Below are positions 52,979 to 61,627 of a stretch of 64,000 nt of DNA, one piece after another. Where the stretch lies: NCBI GenBank assembly GCA_017985015.1, contig JAGNYI010000008.1, positions 1 to 64,000 on the forward strand. Reading direction: 5' to 3'. Source of the DNA: Giesbergeria sp. Its GTDB lineage: Bacteria; Pseudomonadota; Gammaproteobacteria; Burkholderiales; Burkholderiaceae_C. Made by a program: the position numbers and the translations under genes. The notes beneath the pieces were generated by a model. That model did no database searches. It was not told where the DNA came from and saw only the letters and a list, made by a program, of their open reading frames with translations. How positions within the stretch are numbered: the first letter of the stretch is position 1; the number at the start of each line of letters is the position of its first letter.

Positions 52979-53036
52979 TTGCTATACAATATATAGCTGC
53001 TTGTGCTTACCCAATAAGCGCTGGACGTCTAAAAGT
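52979..53036 (+). repeat. dispersed palindromic repeat, copy 6
   Basis: Contains tatagctgcttgtgcttacc, then caataagcgctggacgtctaa, between the small acidic protein and convergent pssA. Confidence 0.6.
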
Positions 53037-53037
53037 C

Positions 53038-53670
53038 TTAGAATTTCGGGATGCGGATGCGGCTGATCATCAAGGAGCCCGACAGCGCGAACACCAGCAC
53101 CAGCGGGTGCAGGTTCCAGCCGGCCACATGCCACTGGCCAAACCACAGCGTTTCGCGCACCGCGCCCAGCGCGGCAGCCACCGCCAGCAGGGCCACGAGC
53201 ACGATGGACGTCGGGATGGGCGTGCCCTCGAAGTACTTCACCTTGCCGTCGTCGCCCGAGAGCGTTTCGGCCGTCACGTTGTAGCGCGCCAGGCGCGAGA
53301 CGCCGCAGGCGACAAAGTAGGCCAGCACGATGCGGTCCCAGCCGCCCTGCATACCGCAGGCGTAGGCCAGCACGGCGGGGGCCACGCCAAAAGAGATCAC
53401 GTCGGCCAGCGAATCGAGTTCGCGCCCCATGGCCGAGCTTTTTTGCCGCCAGCGCGCCACACGGCCATCGAGCACATCAAAAATGAGCGCGGCCAGCACC
53501 AGTGCGGCGGCGTAATACACATGCTGCCGGTTGCCGTTTTCCAGGTAGGTCATGGCGGAAAACAGTGCGCCGACGCCGCAAACGGCATTGCCCAGCGTGA
53601 ACCAGTCGGCGAGGTGGAACTCGCGAATCATGGAAAAGCGCTTCGGGCGGTTATCAGTGGAGTCGGTCAT
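53038..53670 (-). CDS. pssA: CDP-diacylglycerol-serine O-phosphatidyltransferase PssA
   Basis: A 210-residue membrane enzyme of the CDP-alcohol phosphatidyltransferase family. The catalytic motif DGxxAR(x8)Gx3Dx3D reads FDVLDGRVARWRQKSSAMG then RELDSLAD (about 64-91). It makes phosphatidylserine, the precursor of phosphatidylethanolamine. About six membrane helices. A phosphatidylglycerophosphate synthase is less likely given the segment order. No psd gene is adjacent. Confidence 0.88.
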   Translation of the reverse strand: MTDSTDNRPKRFSMIREFHLADWFTLGNAVCGVGALFSAMTYLENGNRQHVYYAAALVLAALIFDVLDGRVARWRQKSSAMGRELDSLADVISFGVAPAVLAYACGMQGGWDRIVLAYFVACGVSRLARYNVTAETLSGDDGKVKYFEGTPIPTSIVLVALLAVAAALGAVRETLWFGQWHVAGWNLHPLVLVFALSGSLMISRIRIPKF

Positions 53671-53842
53671 GGGGGCCTTCCGGCAGAGGTCGGGGCTTCA
53701 TTATGGAAGCGCGCCTGGCAGCTTCCCTGTCGGCGAAACGCGCATATGGCTGGGGGCGGGCCAGGGGCCGATCGCCCGGAGACGCCAGCGTGCGGCAACT
53801 GCCGGTGCAGCGCCAGGGTTATGTGATGACCACCTGGGCGTT

Positions 53843-55921
53843 TTAGCCGCGCATGCGCGCTGCGCGCTCGACCGCAAACGCCACGTACCAGTCGAGGCAA
53901 GCGGGGTTCGCCATGGCGTCCTTGTTGACCACTTTGTCGATGGGCTGGCCCAGCAGCATCTTCTTGATCGGCAGCTCCTGCTTTTTGCCGCTGAGCGTAC
54001 GCGGCACCTCGGGCACGGCGAAGATGTCGTCGGGCACAAAGCGCGGACTCAGCGCGGTGCGCACCGCCCCGTTGATGCGCGCGCGCAGCGCCTCGGTAAG
54101 CAGGTGGCCCGGGCGCAGCACCACAAAGAGCGGCATGTAGCTCTCGCGCCCCAGGTATTCCAGGTCCACCACGAGGCTGTCGATCACCTCGGACAGGGCT
54201 TCGACGGCGCTGTAGATTTCGCTCGTGCCCATGCGCAGGCCGTGGCGGTTGATGGTGGCGTCCGAGCGGCCGTAGATCACGCAGCCAGGGTGGTCCGCAC
54301 TGCCGATCTCGATCCAGTCGCCGTGGCGCCAGACGGCGCCCATCTCGGGCGGGCCGTCGCCGCCGCCGGGCAGGCGCCCGTGGCCCGCAGGAAAGGTGTC
54401 GAAGTAGCTCGACAGGTAGCGTTCGCCACCCGGGTCCCCCCACAGGTACAGCGGCATCGACGGGATGGGCTGCGTGCAGACCAGTTCACCGACGGCGTCC
54501 AGCACCGGCTGGCCGTGCGTGTCCCAGGCCTCGACAGCGGCGCCCAGCATGCGGCACTGCATGCGGCCAGGGGTTTGCGGCAGCTCACAGTTGCCGCCAA
54601 TGAAGGCGCCGGCAAAGTCGGTGCCCCCAGAAATGTTGGCCCACCAGATGCCATCTTCCCGGTTGCCATCGACGCCCGCCGCTGCCATGAAGCGCGTGCC
54701 CCATTGCTGTACTTCGGCCGACAGCGGCGAGCCGGTGGAGCCCAGCGCGCGGATGCGGGTCAGATCGCCGCACTGCGCGGCGGTGATGCCGGCCTTCATG
54801 CAATTGGCGTAGATGGCGGCGCCGGCGCCAAAGAAGGTCACGCCGGTCTCGGCGGCAAAGCGCCAGAGCACCGACCAGTCGGGGTTCTCTTTGGTGCCTC
54901 CAGGGCTGCCGTCGAAGATGACGCAGGTGGTGCCCGAGAGCAGGCCGGCCATTTGCGCGTTCCACATCACCCAGCCGGTGCTGCTGTACCAGTGGTAACG
55001 CTCGCCCCAGCTGTTGGGCGCATAGCTGCAGCCGATGTCGTTGTGCAGTCCGCCCATCATCATCTTCACCAGCATCATGCCGCCGTGGCCGTGCACGATG
55101 GGTTTGGGCAGGCCGGTGGTGCCGCTGGAATACACGATCCAGAGCGGGTAGTCAAACGGCAGCCAGAGTGGTTCGAAGGCTTCGGTTTCTGGATCATTTC
55201 GGCTGCTTGCGCTAGTCCAGTTTGCCCAATCAGCTATAGAAACAGAAGCATCCAGGTTGCCCACCAGCACCGCGTGCTGCACGCTGGGCAATGCGGCGCG
55301 CAGTTGGGCCAGCACCGGCAGGCGGTCGATTTCGCGCCCGGCATAGACGATGCCGTCTACGCCTATCAGCACCTTGGGTTCGATCTGGCGGAAGCGGTCG
55401 AGTACCGCCTGTGTGCCCATGTCGGGCGCGCAGATGCTCCACACCCCGCCGAGACTGGCTGTGGCCAGAAACGCCACCATGGCTTCGGGAATGTTGGGCA
55501 GGTAGGCTGCCACGCGGTCGCCCGGCTGCAGGCCTGCGGCGCGCAGATGCAGCGCCATGGCCGCCACTTGCTGCTGCAGCTGCGGCCAGGAAAGTTCGCG
55601 CGCCGCGCCGCGCTCATTGCGTGCGACGATGGCCGGTATGCCGGCCGCATGTGCGCCTGGCACATGTCGCAGCACCTGGCGCGCGTAGTTCACCTGGGCG
55701 CCAGGAAACCACTCTGCGCCTGGCATCACGTTCTTTGCCAGCACGTGTAGGTGCGGCGTGGGCGACTGGATGTCGAAGAACTCCCAGATGCTTTGCCAGA
55801 ACACGTCGAGCTCGGTGGTGGACCAGCGCCACAGCGCGTCGTAGTCGTCAAAGTGCAGGCCGCGCTCGGCGCGCAGCCAGTCCTGGTAGAGGCGAATCTG
55901 AGGAATATGGGGCGCTTGCAT
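53843..55921 (-). CDS. acetoacetyl-CoA synthetase (acetoacetate-CoA ligase)
   Basis: A 692-residue adenylate-forming ligase, the family's usual length (650-670) plus a short insertion. The AMP motif YSSGTTGLPKP is at about 261-271. Acetoacetyl-CoA-synthetase-type blocks are WYSSTGWVMWNAQMAGLL, ALGSTGSPLSAEVQQW and ISGGTDFAGAFIGGN, with the catalytic Lys in SGKKQELPIKK (near 655). It converts acetoacetate and ATP to acetoacetyl-CoA, feeding PHB or acetyl-CoA. Residues about 225-243 come from a stretch resembling the dispersed repeat. It is divergent from a TetR gene with two palindromes between. Confidence 0.85.
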   Translation of the reverse strand: MQAPHIPQIRLYQDWLRAERGLHFDDYDALWRWSTTELDVFWQSIWEFFDIQSPTPHLHVLAKNVMPGAEWFPGAQVNYARQVLRHVPGAHAAGIPAIVARNERGAARELSWPQLQQQVAAMALHLRAAGLQPGDRVAAYLPNIPEAMVAFLATASLGGVWSICAPDMGTQAVLDRFRQIEPKVLIGVDGIVYAGREIDRLPVLAQLRAALPSVQHAVLVGNLDASVSIADWANWTSASSRNDPETEAFEPLWLPFDYPLWIVYSSGTTGLPKPIVHGHGGMMLVKMMMGGLHNDIGCSYAPNSWGERYHWYSSTGWVMWNAQMAGLLSGTTCVIFDGSPGGTKENPDWSVLWRFAAETGVTFFGAGAAIYANCMKAGITAAQCGDLTRIRALGSTGSPLSAEVQQWGTRFMAAAGVDGNREDGIWWANISGGTDFAGAFIGGNCELPQTPGRMQCRMLGAAVEAWDTHGQPVLDAVGELVCTQPIPSMPLYLWGDPGGERYLSSYFDTFPAGHGRLPGGGDGPPEMGAVWRHGDWIEIGSADHPGCVIYGRSDATINRHGLRMGTSEIYSAVEALSEVIDSLVVDLEYLGRESYMPLFVVLRPGHLLTEALRARINGAVRTALSPRFVPDDIFAVPEVPRTLSGKKQELPIKKMLLGQPIDKVVNKDAMANPACLDWYVAFAVERAARMRG
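55191..55246 (-). repeat. dispersed repeat-like segment inside the acetoacetyl-CoA synthetase gene
   Basis: On the minus strand it reads ttctatagctg..., then gactagcgcaagcagccgaaa. This matches the repeat's two conserved blocks (gatagctg and agcgc..gaggccgaaa) with a 14-bp spacer between them. The open frame is kept through it. Confidence 0.4.
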
Positions 55922-55965
55922 AGGCTCTTGAGGGTAGCGCCACAGACGCGGCGACGTGACTAGGG

Positions 55966-56003
55966 TTTGTACGGTTGTACAAAGGTTTTGTACGATCGTT
56001 CAA
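55966..56003. promoter_or_regulatory. two palindromic operators between acetoacetyl-CoA synthetase and TetR genes
   Basis: TTTGTAC-GGTT-GTACAAA (55966-55983) is a perfect inverted repeat. TTGTACGATCGTTCAA (55988-56003) is a near-perfect one. Both lie in the 89-bp gap between divergent genes and share the TTGTAC half-site, so they are likely sites for the TetR protein. Confidence 0.7.
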
Positions 56004-56010
56004 TACCGCC

Positions 56011-56712
56011 ATGCCGACGCTCATCCGCCCGCGCACACGCCGCGCAAAAACCGCCACGGGCGAGCGCCCAGATCGCCGCGCGGCCATCCTGTTGGCTGCA
56101 GAAAGGCTGTTTGCCGAGCATGGCTATCACGCAGTATCGATCCGGCAGATTGCCCAGGAAGCCGCCGTTCCGCTGGCCCTGGTGGGCTATTACTTTGGCC
56201 AGAAGCACGAGCTGTTTCACGCCATCTTTGCCCATTGGCGCGGCACCATCTCCGAGCGCCTGGCGCTGCTGGCCGACGCCGAGACGAGTCCACGCGATGC
56301 CCACCACCTGGGCCGCATCGTGCACGCCTTTGTGCAGCCGGTGCTGCAACTGCGGGCCAGCAGCGAAGGCGAGTACTACGCGCTGCTGGTGGCGCGCGAG
56401 CTCCTGTACCGCACTCCAGGCACTGAGCAGGTGCTGGCCGATTTTTTTGACCCCATGGCGCACGCCTTCATTGCGGCGCTGCAGGCGGCCTGCCCCGGCA
56501 GCACGCGGGCCCAGACCGCCTGGGCCTACCAGTTCACCATGGGGGCGCTGCTCCACCACCTGATTGATCACCGCGTCGAACGCCTGTCGCTGGGCGCCAA
56601 TACGCCCCACGACGCGCAGGCCGCGCCGCTGCTCACGGCCTTCATTACCGCCGGAATTGGCGCGCTGCTGCTGCCGGCGCAGCCGCTCCCGCATTCCGCC
56701 GCCACCCGTTGA
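56011..56712 (+). CDS. TetR family transcriptional regulator
   Basis: A 233-residue regulator. HTH at about 30-75 (RRAAILLAAERLFAEHGYHA, then VPLALVGYYFGQKHELFHAI) with a C-terminal TetR_C-like domain of helices. The ATG at 56011 is preferred because upstream in-frame codons lie in the operator. It probably represses both the divergent acetoacetyl-CoA synthetase and the following TRAP genes, 25 bp downstream. Confidence 0.88.
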   Translation: MPTLIRPRTRRAKTATGERPDRRAAILLAAERLFAEHGYHAVSIRQIAQEAAVPLALVGYYFGQKHELFHAIFAHWRGTISERLALLADAETSPRDAHHLGRIVHAFVQPVLQLRASSEGEYYALLVARELLYRTPGTEQVLADFFDPMAHAFIAALQAACPGSTRAQTAWAYQFTMGALLHHLIDHRVERLSLGANTPHDAQAAPLLTAFITAGIGALLLPAQPLPHSAATR

Positions 56713-56737
56713 TACCGACCCAAAAGGAGACTTCCCC

Positions 56738-57811
56738 ATGCACCGCCGCACCCTGCACCGCCTGGCCCTGGCCACCACGCTTGCCCTGGCCGCCACCGGC
56801 GCCGCGCACGCCCAGCAGACGATTCGCCTCACCGCAGCCGGCGGCCACCCGCCGGTGTTTCTGTGGGTCAAGCTGATTGACGAGTTCTTTATTCCCGAGG
56901 TGGACAAGCGCCTGGCGGCCGCTGGCGGCCAAACCAAAATCGACTGGACGCGCGCCTGGGGCGGCACACTCATCAAAATCGGCAGCGAATCCAAGGGCAT
57001 TGCCGATGGTGTGGCCGACATTGGTTTTGTTGGCACCATCTTTGAGGCGCCGCGCTTCCCGCTGCAAAACGTGAGCTACTTCGCGCCCTTTGGCTCCAAC
57101 GACATAGGCACCGTCACCAAGGTGGTCAACCAGTTGCAGCACGACGTGCCCGCCATGGGCGGCACCTGGACCAAGAACGGTCTGGTGTACCTGGGCGGCG
57201 CCGCACTCGACTCCTACCACCTGTGGACCAACTTCCCAGTGAACTCGGTGGACGACCTCAAGGGCAAGAAAATCACCGCGCCCGGGCCCTCTGCGAACTG
57301 GATTCGCGACACCGGCGCGGTGGCGGTGGCGGGCAACCTGAATACTTACTACGAAGACATCAAGTCCGGCGTCTCCAACGGTGTCATCACCTTTGCCACC
57401 GGCGCCTGGGGTGCCAAGGTGCACGAAGTGGCGCCTTACATCACCAAAGTCAATTTCGGCTCCCAGTTCGCCGGCGGCATCGCCATGAACAAGGGGCGCT
57501 TTGACAAACTGCCGCCCGAGGTGCAAAAAGTCTTCCGCGACGTCGGCGACGAATACAGCGCCCGCTTTGCCGCCGCGCAGACAGCCGCCGCCGCCGGCTT
57601 GCTCAAGAAGATGGAAGAGGCCGGCGCAAAAATCAGCGAACTGCCGGCCGCCGAGCGCAAGCGCTGGGCCGACACCTTGCCGCCGATTGCCAAGACCTGG
57701 GCCGCTGACCTGCAAGCCAAGGGCCTGCCCGCCGACGAAGTGCTCAAGGGTTATGTCGAGGGGCTCAAGAAAAGCGGCGCCGATTTGCCGCGCGACTGGT
57801 CGGCCAAGTAA
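56738..57811 (+). CDS. dctP: TRAP substrate-binding protein (DctP family)
   Basis: A 357-residue receptor with a signal peptide (AHA-QQ near 26). It is only distantly similar to the other DctP proteins: LTAAGGHPPVFLWVKLIDEF, a SNDIGTVTK segment and the substrate-region sequence FATGAWGAKVHEVAPYITK. The ribosome binding site is AAAAGGAG. It recruits an unknown organic acid for the following Q and M permeases. Confidence 0.9.
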   Translation: MHRRTLHRLALATTLALAATGAAHAQQTIRLTAAGGHPPVFLWVKLIDEFFIPEVDKRLAAAGGQTKIDWTRAWGGTLIKIGSESKGIADGVADIGFVGTIFEAPRFPLQNVSYFAPFGSNDIGTVTKVVNQLQHDVPAMGGTWTKNGLVYLGGAALDSYHLWTNFPVNSVDDLKGKKITAPGPSANWIRDTGAVAVAGNLNTYYEDIKSGVSNGVITFATGAWGAKVHEVAPYITKVNFGSQFAGGIAMNKGRFDKLPPEVQKVFRDVGDEYSARFAAAQTAAAAGLLKKMEEAGAKISELPAAERKRWADTLPPIAKTWAADLQAKGLPADEVLKGYVEGLKKSGADLPRDWSAK

Positions 57812-57823
57812 GAACGCGGCAAC

Positions 57824-58411
57824 ATGGAGCATTCAGCCCCAACCGACGCCAGCCCTCCAGCAGTGGCGCGCGACGCCTACGGCCAGCCCATGCCTTGGAA
57901 GTTCCACCGCGTGCTGCAGGCGCTCAATGCGCTGGGCACGCTGTGGATCGTGGCGCTCATGGTGCTCATCAACACCGATGTGCTGGGCCGCAACCTGTTG
58001 AACGCACCGGTGCGCGGCGTCACCGAACTGGTGTCGCTGTCCATCGTCGGCATCGTCTTCCTGCAACTGGCCGACACGCTGCACAGCGGCCGCATCACGC
58101 GCGCCGATGTGATGCTGCAAGGCCTGGAGCAGAACCGGCCGCGCCTGGCGGCGCTGCTGCACGTCGCCTTCCACCTGATCGGTGCGGTGCTGATGGCGAC
58201 CATCCTCTGGGCCGCCTGGGAGCCGCTGTGGGAGTCCATCCGCATCCGCGAATATGTCGGCGCGATTGGCGACTTCACCGCGCCGGTGTGGCCGGTTCGC
58301 CTGGTGATGCTGATTGGACTGGCGGCGACGCTGGCCACCTTCGTGCTGCTGGCGTACGCCGACTGGCGGCGCTTTGGCGCGCTGCGCCAGCGCACGGGGA
58401 CGCTGCCATGA
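57824..58411 (+). CDS. dctQ: TRAP transporter small permease (DctQ family)
   Basis: A 195-residue four-helix protein (NTDVLGRNLLNAPVRGVTEL is the family mark near residues 46-65). 12 bp after dctP and overlapping the M gene as ATGA. Confidence 0.92.
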   Translation: MEHSAPTDASPPAVARDAYGQPMPWKFHRVLQALNALGTLWIVALMVLINTDVLGRNLLNAPVRGVTELVSLSIVGIVFLQLADTLHSGRITRADVMLQGLEQNRPRLAALLHVAFHLIGAVLMATILWAAWEPLWESIRIREYVGAIGDFTAPVWPVRLVMLIGLAATLATFVLLAYADWRRFGALRQRTGTLP

Positions 58412-59727
58412 GCCCGGCGCTGATTGCCTGCGCCTCGCTGGTGCTGATGCTGGCGCTGATCTGGTTTGGCATGCACGTGGCCGTGGTGCTGGCCGTGGTG
58501 TCCTTCATTGGCGTCTGGCTGATCAGGGGCGATCCGGGCATTGCCGCCAACCTGCTGGCGCAGGCCAGCAGCGATGCGATTGCCAGCCACATCTTTGGCG
58601 TGGTGCCGCTGTTCGTGCTGACCGGCTTTCTCGTCGCCCATGCCGATATCGGCAAGGACGCGTTTGAGGTGGCCAACCAGCTGCTGCGGCGCCTGCGCGG
58701 CGGCCTGGGCATTGCCACGGTGGCGTCGAACGCGGTCTTTGCGGCCATCACCGGCGTCTCCATCGCCTCCGCCGCCGTGTTCACCCGCGTGGCGGTGCCC
58801 GAGATGCTGCGCTTTGGCTACAACCCGAAGTTTGCCGTGGGCGTGGTGGCCGGTTCCTCGGTGCTGGGCATGCTGATCCCGCCCAGCCTGTTGATGATTC
58901 TGTACGGCTTCCTGGCCAACCAGTCGGTGGGTGACCTGTTCACCGCCGGCATCGTGCCGGGGCTGGTGCTGGCGCTGGCCTATGCGCTGGGCATTGTCGT
59001 GATGTCCTACGTCTGGCCGCGCTCGGTGTACCTGGGCGGCGCGCCGCAGCCCGTTGACGCGATGGTGCTCATGCCCGCGGGCATGCTGCTGCGCAAGATG
59101 GTGCCCAGCGTGCTGATGATCGTGCTGGTGCTTGGCGGCCTGTACGCGGGCTACTTCACCGCGACCGAGGCGGGCGCCGTCGGCGCCGCGCTGGCCTTGG
59201 TGATTGCGCTGCTGCGCGGCAAGATCACCCCGCGCACGCTCTGGAGCGTGCTGACCGAAACCGGCCATGTCACGGTGTCGGTCAGCTTCCTCATCATCTG
59301 CGCCACCATCTACACGCGCATGCTGGCGATGTCGGGCATGCCGCAGTTCCTGCTGGAATCCATGACCCACGCTGGCCTGGGCGCGACGGCGTTCCTGATG
59401 GTCTACGTGCTGATCGTCATTGCGCTCGGCATGGTGGTCGATTCCTCGTCCATCCTGCTCATCGTGCTGCCGCTCATGCTGCCCCTGGCCGAGCAGTTCG
59501 GCATGAACATGATCTGGTTCGGCGTGGTCACCGTGGTGGCGGTGGAAATTGGCCTGCTGACGCCGCCGTTTGGCCTGTCGGTCTACGTCATCAAGAGCAC
59601 GCTGCAGGACCAGAGTGTGTCGCTCGGCGACATCTTCCGTGGCACGGCGCCGTTCACTCTGATGATGTTTGCCGTGCTGCTGCTGCTCATCTTCTTCCCA
59701 TCGATCAGCCTGGTGCTGCTCAAGTAA
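58408..59727 (+). CDS. dctM: TRAP transporter large permease (DctM family)
   Basis: A 439-residue permease with about 12 helices (FLVAHADIGKDAFEVANQLL, SIASAAVFTRVAVPEMLRFG, LGMLIPPSLLMILYGFLANQ). Translationally coupled to the Q gene. It carries the substrate that the SMP-30-like enzyme, cyclase and fumarylacetoacetase downstream presumably break down. Confidence 0.93.
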   Translation: MSPALIACASLVLMLALIWFGMHVAVVLAVVSFIGVWLIRGDPGIAANLLAQASSDAIASHIFGVVPLFVLTGFLVAHADIGKDAFEVANQLLRRLRGGLGIATVASNAVFAAITGVSIASAAVFTRVAVPEMLRFGYNPKFAVGVVAGSSVLGMLIPPSLLMILYGFLANQSVGDLFTAGIVPGLVLALAYALGIVVMSYVWPRSVYLGGAPQPVDAMVLMPAGMLLRKMVPSVLMIVLVLGGLYAGYFTATEAGAVGAALALVIALLRGKITPRTLWSVLTETGHVTVSVSFLIICATIYTRMLAMSGMPQFLLESMTHAGLGATAFLMVYVLIVIALGMVVDSSSILLIVLPLMLPLAEQFGMNMIWFGVVTVVAVEIGLLTPPFGLSVYVIKSTLQDQSVSLGDIFRGTAPFTLMMFAVLLLLIFFPSISLVLLK

Positions 59728-59737
59728 AGGACTTGCC

Positions 59738-60778
59738 ATGCACGGCCCCAACCCGCTCGACGGTTTCGAGGTCGACCGCGCAACGATCCAGACCGTTGGC
59801 CACGACCTGCAGCGGCCCGAATGCATCTTGGCCGAGCCGGACGGCACGCTCTGGGCAGCGGACGCGCGCGGCGGCGTCATGCGCATTGCTCCGGACGGCA
59901 CCCAGCGCTTCATCGGCCAGCAGGCCGATGCGCGCTTTGGACAGGCCAAGGCCGACGACGACGCCGCCGTTGAGCACAAGTTCACCACCGGCACGCTGCC
60001 CAACGGCCTGGCGTTCGCCGAGAACGGCGACATCCTGATCTCCAACTTCGGCACCGACCGGCTTGAGCGCATGACCCGGGACGGCCAGACCCGCGTGCTG
60101 GCCGACTCCATCGACGGCCAGCCCATAGGCAAGGTGAACTTCGTGCTGCGCGACGCCAAGGGCCGCATCTGGATCACCGTCTCGACCCGCGTCAACCCCT
60201 GGACCAAGGCGGCGGGTACGCGTGTGCGCGACGGCTACGTGGCGGTGCTTGACGCCACCGGTCTGTACGTGGTGGCGGACGGCTTTCACTTCACCAACGA
60301 AATCCGCCTCGACGCACGCGGCCAGTGGCTCTACATCGTCGAGACGACGGGCCCGCACATCACCCGCATGCGGGTGGACGAGAGCGGCCCACGCGTGCGC
60401 CTCACCGAGCGCGAAATCTTCGGCCCCAGCCATCTGGGCGGCTTTCCCGACGGCATTGCCTTTGACGCTCACGGCAACCTGTGGTGCACGCTGGTGATGG
60501 TGGACCAGCTTATTGCGCTGACGCCGCAAGGCGACAAGCGTGTGCTGCTGGACGACGGCAACCCGCAGGCCTCGCGCCGCTTGCTGCAGGGCATGGCGGA
60601 CGGCTTCGTCAGCCCGGAAGACATGCTCGCCGCACGCGGCACCGTGGCGCCCTGGATGGCGAGCATCACCTTCGGCGGCCCGGACCTGCGCACCGTGTAC
60701 ATCGGCAGCCTGATGGGCACCCGCATTCCCTTTTTCCGCTCACCAGTGGCCGGGCTGCCGCCCGCGCATTGGAATTAG
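59738..60778 (+). CDS. SMP-30/gluconolactonase-like hydrolase
   Basis: A 346-residue six-bladed propeller enzyme. Conserved blocks are LQRPECILAEPDGTLWAADA, GLAFAENGDILISNFGTDRL, FTNEIRLDARGQWLYIVETT and GGFPDGIAFDAHGNLWCTLV, which carry the metal-binding Glu and Asn/Asp residues. Likely a lactone hydrolase of the pathway. RBS AAAGGAC. 10 bp after the M gene. Confidence 0.85.
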   Translation: MHGPNPLDGFEVDRATIQTVGHDLQRPECILAEPDGTLWAADARGGVMRIAPDGTQRFIGQQADARFGQAKADDDAAVEHKFTTGTLPNGLAFAENGDILISNFGTDRLERMTRDGQTRVLADSIDGQPIGKVNFVLRDAKGRIWITVSTRVNPWTKAAGTRVRDGYVAVLDATGLYVVADGFHFTNEIRLDARGQWLYIVETTGPHITRMRVDESGPRVRLTEREIFGPSHLGGFPDGIAFDAHGNLWCTLVMVDQLIALTPQGDKRVLLDDGNPQASRRLLQGMADGFVSPEDMLAARGTVAPWMASITFGGPDLRTVYIGSLMGTRIPFFRSPVAGLPPAHWN

Positions 60779-60801
60779 TCCCCGCTTTTTTTGGAGTACC
60801 C

Positions 60802-61620
60802 ATGGCCCGCACCTTTGTCGACCTTTCCATTTATCTGGAAAACGACGTCATTTCCGACCCGCCCGCGTTCGCGCCAAAGATTCAGTACTTCTCGCACGAG
60901 AACACCTTTGAGCAGATCGCGCCCTTCTTCCCCGGCCTGAAAAAGGAAGACTTGCCCGACGGCGAAGGCTGGGCGGTGGAGCTGGTTCAGCTCTCCACCC
61001 ACAACGGCACCCACCTGGACGCGCCCTACCACTTTCACTCGACGATGGACAAGGCGTTGGGCGACAAGAAACCGGCCATCACCATCGACCAGGTGCCGCT
61101 CGAATGGTGCTTTCAGCCCGGTGTGAAGCTCGATTTCCGCCACTTTGCAGACGGCTACGTGGTGACGGCTGCGGACGTCGAGGCCGAGCTGGCGCGCATC
61201 GGCCACACGCTCAGCCCCTTGGAGATCGTCGTCGTCAACACCCGCGCGGGCTCGCGCTACGGCCACGGCGATTTCGTCAGCTCCGGTTGCGGCATGGGCT
61301 ATGCGGCCACCATGTACCTGCTGGAGCGCGGCGTGCGCCTCACCGGCACCGACGCCTGGAGCTGGGACGCGCCCTTTGTGCACACCGCGCAGAAGTACGG
61401 CCAGACGCACGACGCGAGCCTGATCTGGGAAGGCCACAAGGCCGGCCGCGACATCGGCTACTGCCACCTGGAGAAGATGCACAACCTCGAAGCCCTGCCG
61501 CCCACGGGCTTCATGATCAGCTGCTTCCCGCACAAGATTCGCGGCGCCTCGGCCGGTTGGACGCGCGCCGTGGCGATCTTCGACGACGCGCTGTTGCCCG
61601 CCAAAGCGGAGAAGGTGTGA
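60802..61620 (+). CDS. cyclase family protein (kynurenine formamidase-like hydrolase)
   Basis: A 272-residue metal hydrolase. The signature HNGTHLDAPYHF (about 67-78) matches HxGTHxDxPxHF of kynurenine formamidase and related cyclases. Substrates include formamides, lactones and cyclic imides. The context (transporter, lactonase, fumarylacetoacetase) argues for ring opening, not tryptophan breakdown. RBS TTGGAG. 23 bp after the SMP-30-like gene and 7 bp before the next. Confidence 0.8.
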   Translation: MARTFVDLSIYLENDVISDPPAFAPKIQYFSHENTFEQIAPFFPGLKKEDLPDGEGWAVELVQLSTHNGTHLDAPYHFHSTMDKALGDKKPAITIDQVPLEWCFQPGVKLDFRHFADGYVVTAADVEAELARIGHTLSPLEIVVVNTRAGSRYGHGDFVSSGCGMGYAATMYLLERGVRLTGTDAWSWDAPFVHTAQKYGQTHDASLIWEGHKAGRDIGYCHLEKMHNLEALPPTGFMISCFPHKIRGASAGWTRAVAIFDDALLPAKAEKV

Positions 61621-61627
61621 ACCCGCC

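Noticed and set aside
58408..59727. An earlier start of the TRAP M gene within the Q gene
   Set aside because: The upstream extension is out-of-frame shadow; the ATGA start gives the normal DctM N-terminus.
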